DNA of 64,000 nucleotides from Agathobacter ruminis. Lineage in GTDB: Bacteria > Bacillota > Clostridia > Lachnospirales > Lachnospiraceae. Location of the stretch: assembly GCF_002735305.1 (NCBI RefSeq), contig NZ_PDYG01000004.1, positions 1 to 64,000 of the forward strand, read 5' to 3'. The position numbers and the translations under genes are program-made. Below the pieces are notes generated by a model. The model had not been told where the DNA came from. It made no database searches and saw only the letters and a program-made list of their open reading frames with translations. Each line of letters starts with the position of its first letter. The stretch's first letter is position 1. Positions 60,373 through 64,000 of this stretch are shown here, piece after piece.

Positions 60373-62091
60373 ATGAAAAAGAAAGTTCTGCCGGTTCTGG
60401 TTGTTTTGGCACTGATATTAATCATTTCCGGTATTGCCTTATTGGCCAATTTGATCAAAAAATATTCACCTTCGAAAGAACGCTCGGATTACGCGTCTCA
60501 CTATCATATCAACGATCCTTCGGAAATCCTGATTATGCAGGATGGAGAAGACCTTGATTTCCGCGCTACAAATATTGATGGTTCTATCTACCTTGATTAT
60601 CAGTATGTTCACGATTGTCTGAACAGCAGATTCTACTGGGACAGCAATGAAAATCTTCTGCTTTATACCACTCCAAACAGTGTGATTACCGTAAACGCAG
60701 ATTCCAGTGAATACCTTTCCAACAAAGATACCAAAGATTTCGGAAAAACAATTCTCTCCACCGCAGATGAGAAAATCTGGATTCATATTGATTTTGTAAA
60801 AGAATTCACCAATTTTACATATGATAGCTTTGAGAATCCGAATCGACTGGTTGTAACCAGCAAATTCGGAGAAATCCACACCGCAACCGCAAAGAAAAGC
60901 ACTTATGTGCGTGAACTTGGCGGCATCAAAAGTCCAATCCTTTCGGATGTCAAAAAGAAAGACACCCTGACTGTTCTTGAAGAGGGTGACAAATGGACGA
61001 AAGTCATGACGGCGGATGGTTTTATCGGATATATCAAATCATCCACTTTGAGTGATATCACAACAGATACCATTTCATCCGATTTTGAAGAGGAATCCTT
61101 CTCACATATTAAAAAAGATTTTCAAATCTGTCTCGGATGGGATGCGATTTATTCGACTGCTGCCAATAATAATATTGCAAACACACTTGCCAGAAGCAAA
61201 AATCTCAATGTCATTTCACCAACCTGGTTCTATGTAAATGACAATGATGGCAATCTTCACGATCGAGCAAGTTCCTCATATGTGTCTTTCTGCCACAGCA
61301 AAGGCGTGGAAGTATGGGCGCTCGTCAGCAACTTTGAAAACAAAGATGTGGATACCACATATATTCTCACACACACTTCTGTGCGAAACAATCTGGTCAA
61401 TCAAATTGTTTCCGCAGCAATCCAGTATGATTTAGATGGCATCAACCTTGACTTTGAAAGCATCAGCTCAGATGTCGGCGATGCTTACATCCAGTTTGTC
61501 CGCGAATTGTCGATTAAGCTGGAAAACAATGGAATCGTGCTTTCCGTTGATAATTATGTACCTTCAAATTATACCGCCTTCTATAATCGAAAGGAGCAGG
61601 CGCTCTTTGCCGATTACATCATCGTGATGGCTTACGACCAGCATTACGCAGGATCGGAAGAATCCGGTTCCGTTGCGGCCCTTGACTGGGTTCAGGAAGG
61701 TGTTCAGAATACACTTGCCGAAGTTCCGGCAGATCAGTTGGTACTTGCCATGCCGTTCTACACTAGGCTTTGGTGCCTGACTCCGCAGGGCGATTCCGAT
61801 GATGAGTCATCCGATACCATGTATCAGGTGACATCTCATGCACTTGGCATGGCTGAAGCAGATCAGCTGATTCAACAAAAAGGCGCAGAAAAAACCTGGC
61901 TTTCGGATGCCGGTCAGTTCTACGCCTCCTATGAAGAAAATGGCAACAAGTATGAAATCTGGCTTGAGGATTCCGATTCTCTCGAGGAACGCCTTAAGGT
62001 GATGAAAGAATCCAAGCTTGCCGGTTGCGCCTTCTGGAGATTGGGCTTCGAACAATCTTCCATCTGGGATACCGTTGCGAAATATTTTTAA
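60373..62091 (+). CDS. Secreted GH18-like hydrolase with SH3 domain
   Basis: A 572-residue protein: N-terminal membrane anchor (LPVLVVLALILIISGIALLA), a copper-amine-oxidase-N-like region (about 45-170), an SH3 domain (175-235; KWTKVMTADGFIGYIKSS) and a GH18 domain (255-572) with the catalytic DLDGINLDFE near 355. GH18 relatives with SH3 or LysM parts cleave peptidoglycan or spore cortex. Its stop overlaps that of the next gene by 4 bases on the opposite strand, without a terminator between. Confidence 0.88.
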   Translation: MKKKVLPVLVVLALILIISGIALLANLIKKYSPSKERSDYASHYHINDPSEILIMQDGEDLDFRATNIDGSIYLDYQYVHDCLNSRFYWDSNENLLLYTTPNSVITVNADSSEYLSNKDTKDFGKTILSTADEKIWIHIDFVKEFTNFTYDSFENPNRLVVTSKFGEIHTATAKKSTYVRELGGIKSPILSDVKKKDTLTVLEEGDKWTKVMTADGFIGYIKSSTLSDITTDTISSDFEEESFSHIKKDFQICLGWDAIYSTAANNNIANTLARSKNLNVISPTWFYVNDNDGNLHDRASSSYVSFCHSKGVEVWALVSNFENKDVDTTYILTHTSVRNNLVNQIVSAAIQYDLDGINLDFESISSDVGDAYIQFVRELSIKLENNGIVLSVDNYVPSNYTAFYNRKEQALFADYIIVMAYDQHYAGSEESGSVAALDWVQEGVQNTLAEVPADQLVLAMPFYTRLWCLTPQGDSDDESSDTMYQVTSHALGMAEADQLIQQKGAEKTWLSDAGQFYASYEENGNKYEIWLEDSDSLEERLKVMKESKLAGCAFWRLGFEQSSIWDTVAKYF

Positions 62092-64000
62092 TGATATTCA
62101 TTTGCAAAATCGATAAACGCTTTTGCAATCTTATATAATCGTCCGGTTTGCACGGAATTATCTGAATCAGATGTTTCGTCACCGGATGATTTTTTTGCAT
62201 GTTGTACCGGATTTGCATCTCCAAGCGCAACGCGCAAATCTACCTGTTCTCCGGATGACGAAAGTGTTTGCGCCAGTGCCGGCAACTGCTGCGACATCAT
62301 AGTCTGCATGTTGCGGTCTTCACAAACCACCAGTCCGCTGATACTGTCTTTCTTTGCCTCGAAGGAAGCAGAGATTTTGCCCGCAACCGCACTTTCAAAA
62401 AAGATATCGACAAAGCCTTTCTTTCCGCTTCCCCTGACTACTTTCAGGGATACGCCGGTCACATTTCCGTCACTTGTCTGCATCGGAATCAGGAAACTTT
62501 CCTCGCTCGTCTGCTTCGACGCAAGATGAATCTGTTTGGTTGCCAGTTGCATCGCGCGTATATCCAGTGAATGTGCTTCGCGCACTTCCTGTACCATGTC
62601 ATCGAGCGCATGCTCAGCCACTTCCTCAAGTGTCTCGAGTGCATCGGCCAGCTCTGTCGGTGATTCCACCGCCTCCGCAAATCGCTCCAGCAATTCTTCT
62701 TTTGCATCGGCAAGTGCATCCTTTGCTTTCCAGATTGTGGAGATTGCATTACCCGGATGTGCACTCAGCATTTCCATCGCCAGAACATTATGCACCGATG
62801 CCGGTACATCCATTCGTTCCAGCTGTGCATAGATTTCTTCCGGGCAGTTTGCGGCCTGCTGCAGGTCATCGAGCATCTGCTTTGCATATGTTTCTGCTTC
62901 TCCATCCGGATTTTCGTTCATATAATTCTGCAACATCTGTCTGAGCTGTTCCGGACTTTGATCCATCCAGTCTTCCGGCAGATTCTGCATCCATCCCGGT
63001 GTCATTTGTTCCGCAACATCCTTGATGCACTGGTTCTGGAATGCGGCTTCAATCTGTCTGTCTATACGGACACCCTTTTGAACGGCATTGACTCCGTCAA
63101 ATTGATCGTCAACCACATAATCGGAATTCTTTTTGCTCTGATTCCGTAGTTGCGTCAACAACGCGCGCATGGTGATTTCCGATCCCTGTTCATAAGCTGC
63201 GCCCAATGCAGCTCCATCATTCTTTTCTACCTGCGCAATCAGGCGGTAGATTCCGATATATGAGGAGCGCTCTTCCTCGCTAATGGCCTTATTCTGCTCC
63301 AGTTTGTGCAGGAATTTTTCGAAGCGTTCTGCGCCATTGTCACCGATTTCGGTCTTAATCGCTTCCACGGTTCTGTTCAGCTCTTCAATCGGCATATCAA
63401 TCGGATTTTCACCGCGGCGAATCAGCTCAAGTGTTGTGCGTGGTGTCAAATTCGAAAACAGACGCTGCATCTGTTCATCCTGTGCCTTCATCTCAGTGAG
63501 ATGATCGATGGTCAATTCTGTGTGATTATAGGCCAGAATTCGTACCGCACGGCGGTTCGCATCGCTGGTTTCAAGGCCCATATCTGTAAGAATGTCATCA
63601 ACATTGCGGAAAGCTTTCTGGATACTGTCTCCCATATCCTTTCGCGGCGCCGTCCACAATTTCTCATATTCCATTCCTGCTTTTTCATAATCCGCTTTCT
63701 GAATCGCTGCCTTATCACCCAGCACATTCAGTGTCGCTTCCACTTCATCCAATGACAAAATCGTTGCCGGTGCGGACTTTAATTGTGCAAGTAAATCAAT
63801 GGTTTGTGCATATCGATTGACATTTGTCTCTGTCGGCTCAACATCATATTGAGACAAAAGTGTCTCATAATAATTTTTTTCCTGTGATTTTAATTCTTCT
63901 ACCAGTGCTTCTAGCGGTTTGGTGTCGATGGCAAATCCACGCCTGATCAAAGTTCGGTTTGCTTCTGTCGTCATCGCAAGTCTCGTCTCTTCGAGCATTC
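62088..64000 (-). CDS. DUF6240-like protein, truncated by the window edge
   Basis: At least 636 residues, mostly helical and polar, with no signal peptide visible. The N-terminal part (TNVNRYAQTIDLLAQL; DDILTDMGLETSDANRRAVR) and the C-terminal part (AGKISASFEAKKDSISGLVV) recall the DUF6240 proteins found near flagellar genes in Lachnospiraceae, perhaps hook-length or FliK-like. The true start may lie beyond position 64000. Confidence 0.6.
   Translation of the reverse strand, partial: MLEETRLAMTTEANRTLIRRGFAIDTKPLEALVEELKSQEKNYYETLLSQYDVEPTETNVNRYAQTIDLLAQLKSAPATILSLDEVEATLNVLGDKAAIQKADYEKAGMEYEKLWTAPRKDMGDSIQKAFRNVDDILTDMGLETSDANRRAVRILAYNHTELTIDHLTEMKAQDEQMQRLFSNLTPRTTLELIRRGENPIDMPIEELNRTVEAIKTEIGDNGAERFEKFLHKLEQNKAISEEERSSYIGIYRLIAQVEKNDGAALGAAYEQGSEITMRALLTQLRNQSKKNSDYVVDDQFDGVNAVQKGVRIDRQIEAAFQNQCIKDVAEQMTPGWMQNLPEDWMDQSPEQLRQMLQNYMNENPDGEAETYAKQMLDDLQQAANCPEEIYAQLERMDVPASVHNVLAMEMLSAHPGNAISTIWKAKDALADAKEELLERFAEAVESPTELADALETLEEVAEHALDDMVQEVREAHSLDIRAMQLATKQIHLASKQTSEESFLIPMQTSDGNVTGVSLKVVRGSGKKGFVDIFFESAVAGKISASFEAKKDSISGLVVCEDRNMQTMMSQQLPALAQTLSSSGEQVDLRVALGDANPVQHAKKSSGDETSDSDNSVQTGRLYKIAKAFIDFANEYH

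Noticed and set aside
62474-62944. Plus-strand ORF rich in Pro, His and Arg opposite the DUF6240-like gene
   Set aside because: Antisense shadow; no start signal.
1-64000. CRISPR arrays, rRNA and tRNA genes
   Set aside because: No regularly spaced identical repeats with unique spacers, and no cloverleaf or rRNA-like segments were seen on reading. The repeat blocks at 6401 and 42781 are degenerate and not CRISPR-like.

Overview
The window looks like the chromosome of a motile, Gram-positive anaerobe of the Lachnospiraceae type (Roseburia/Butyrivibrio-like). The basis is moderate A+T content, strong AGGAGG ribosome sites, a flagellin with a sigma-D promoter, a MecA adaptor, a SleB-type hydrolase, an LTA-synthase-like sulfatase, and a Tad pilus locus of the kind with an FHA protein and TadE/TadG-like proteins. 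No rRNA, tRNA or CRISPR array was seen.

Host backbone. On the left a hipBA-type toxin-antitoxin pair lies next to the displaced end and terminator of lysS. The middle carries greA-lysS, an LtaS-like sulfatase, birA-DUF6145-dusB, argF, a SleB hydrolase, murG, a HIT protein and a flavodoxin/SCP2 protein. A Tad pilus operon runs leftward from about 54.6 kb to 28.2 kb. Then come fliS-flagellin, a DUF1858 protein, mecA, a degenerate protein kinase with a CpaE-like ATPase, a GH18-like hydrolase and a large DUF6240-like protein cut by the window edge.

Element 1 (about 2113-16118, 14.0 kb) is an integrative mobilizable element in the 3' end of lysS. It carries a Tn916-type integrase, three DUF6462/Xis-like proteins, a DnaC-like ATPase, a RepA_N initiator, a MobL relaxase with a hairpin-rich candidate oriT, TnpW, ParAB, and a nucleotidyltransferase-Nudix pair as cargo. 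The original lysS tail (FPTLKKSELAFDY, stop) lies outside its left end, and the interrupted lysS now ends FPTLKSL.

Element 2 (about 32449-50596, 18.1 kb) sits inside the 54-codon flp pilin gene of the Tad operon. The two halves of flp rejoin exactly across a shared 5-bp GTGGT. The element encodes a Tn554-like recombinase set (TnpA, two TnpB paralogues, 125-residue TnpC), a ParMR partition pair, MobC plus a MobP-type relaxase, and a six-gene accessory operon: XRE regulator, HEPN protein, C5 DNA methyltransferase with a large insertion, HNH endonuclease, a possible NdpA-like protein, and a membrane protein. I regard this last operon as a candidate defence system.

A family of degenerate repeats built on TTTAGTAAT...CCAAAT lies upstream of an operon in both elements, although their genes are otherwise unrelated. 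This suggests a shared replication or regulatory signal. Excision of element 2 would restore the pilin, so it may act as a reversible switch for the Tad pilus.
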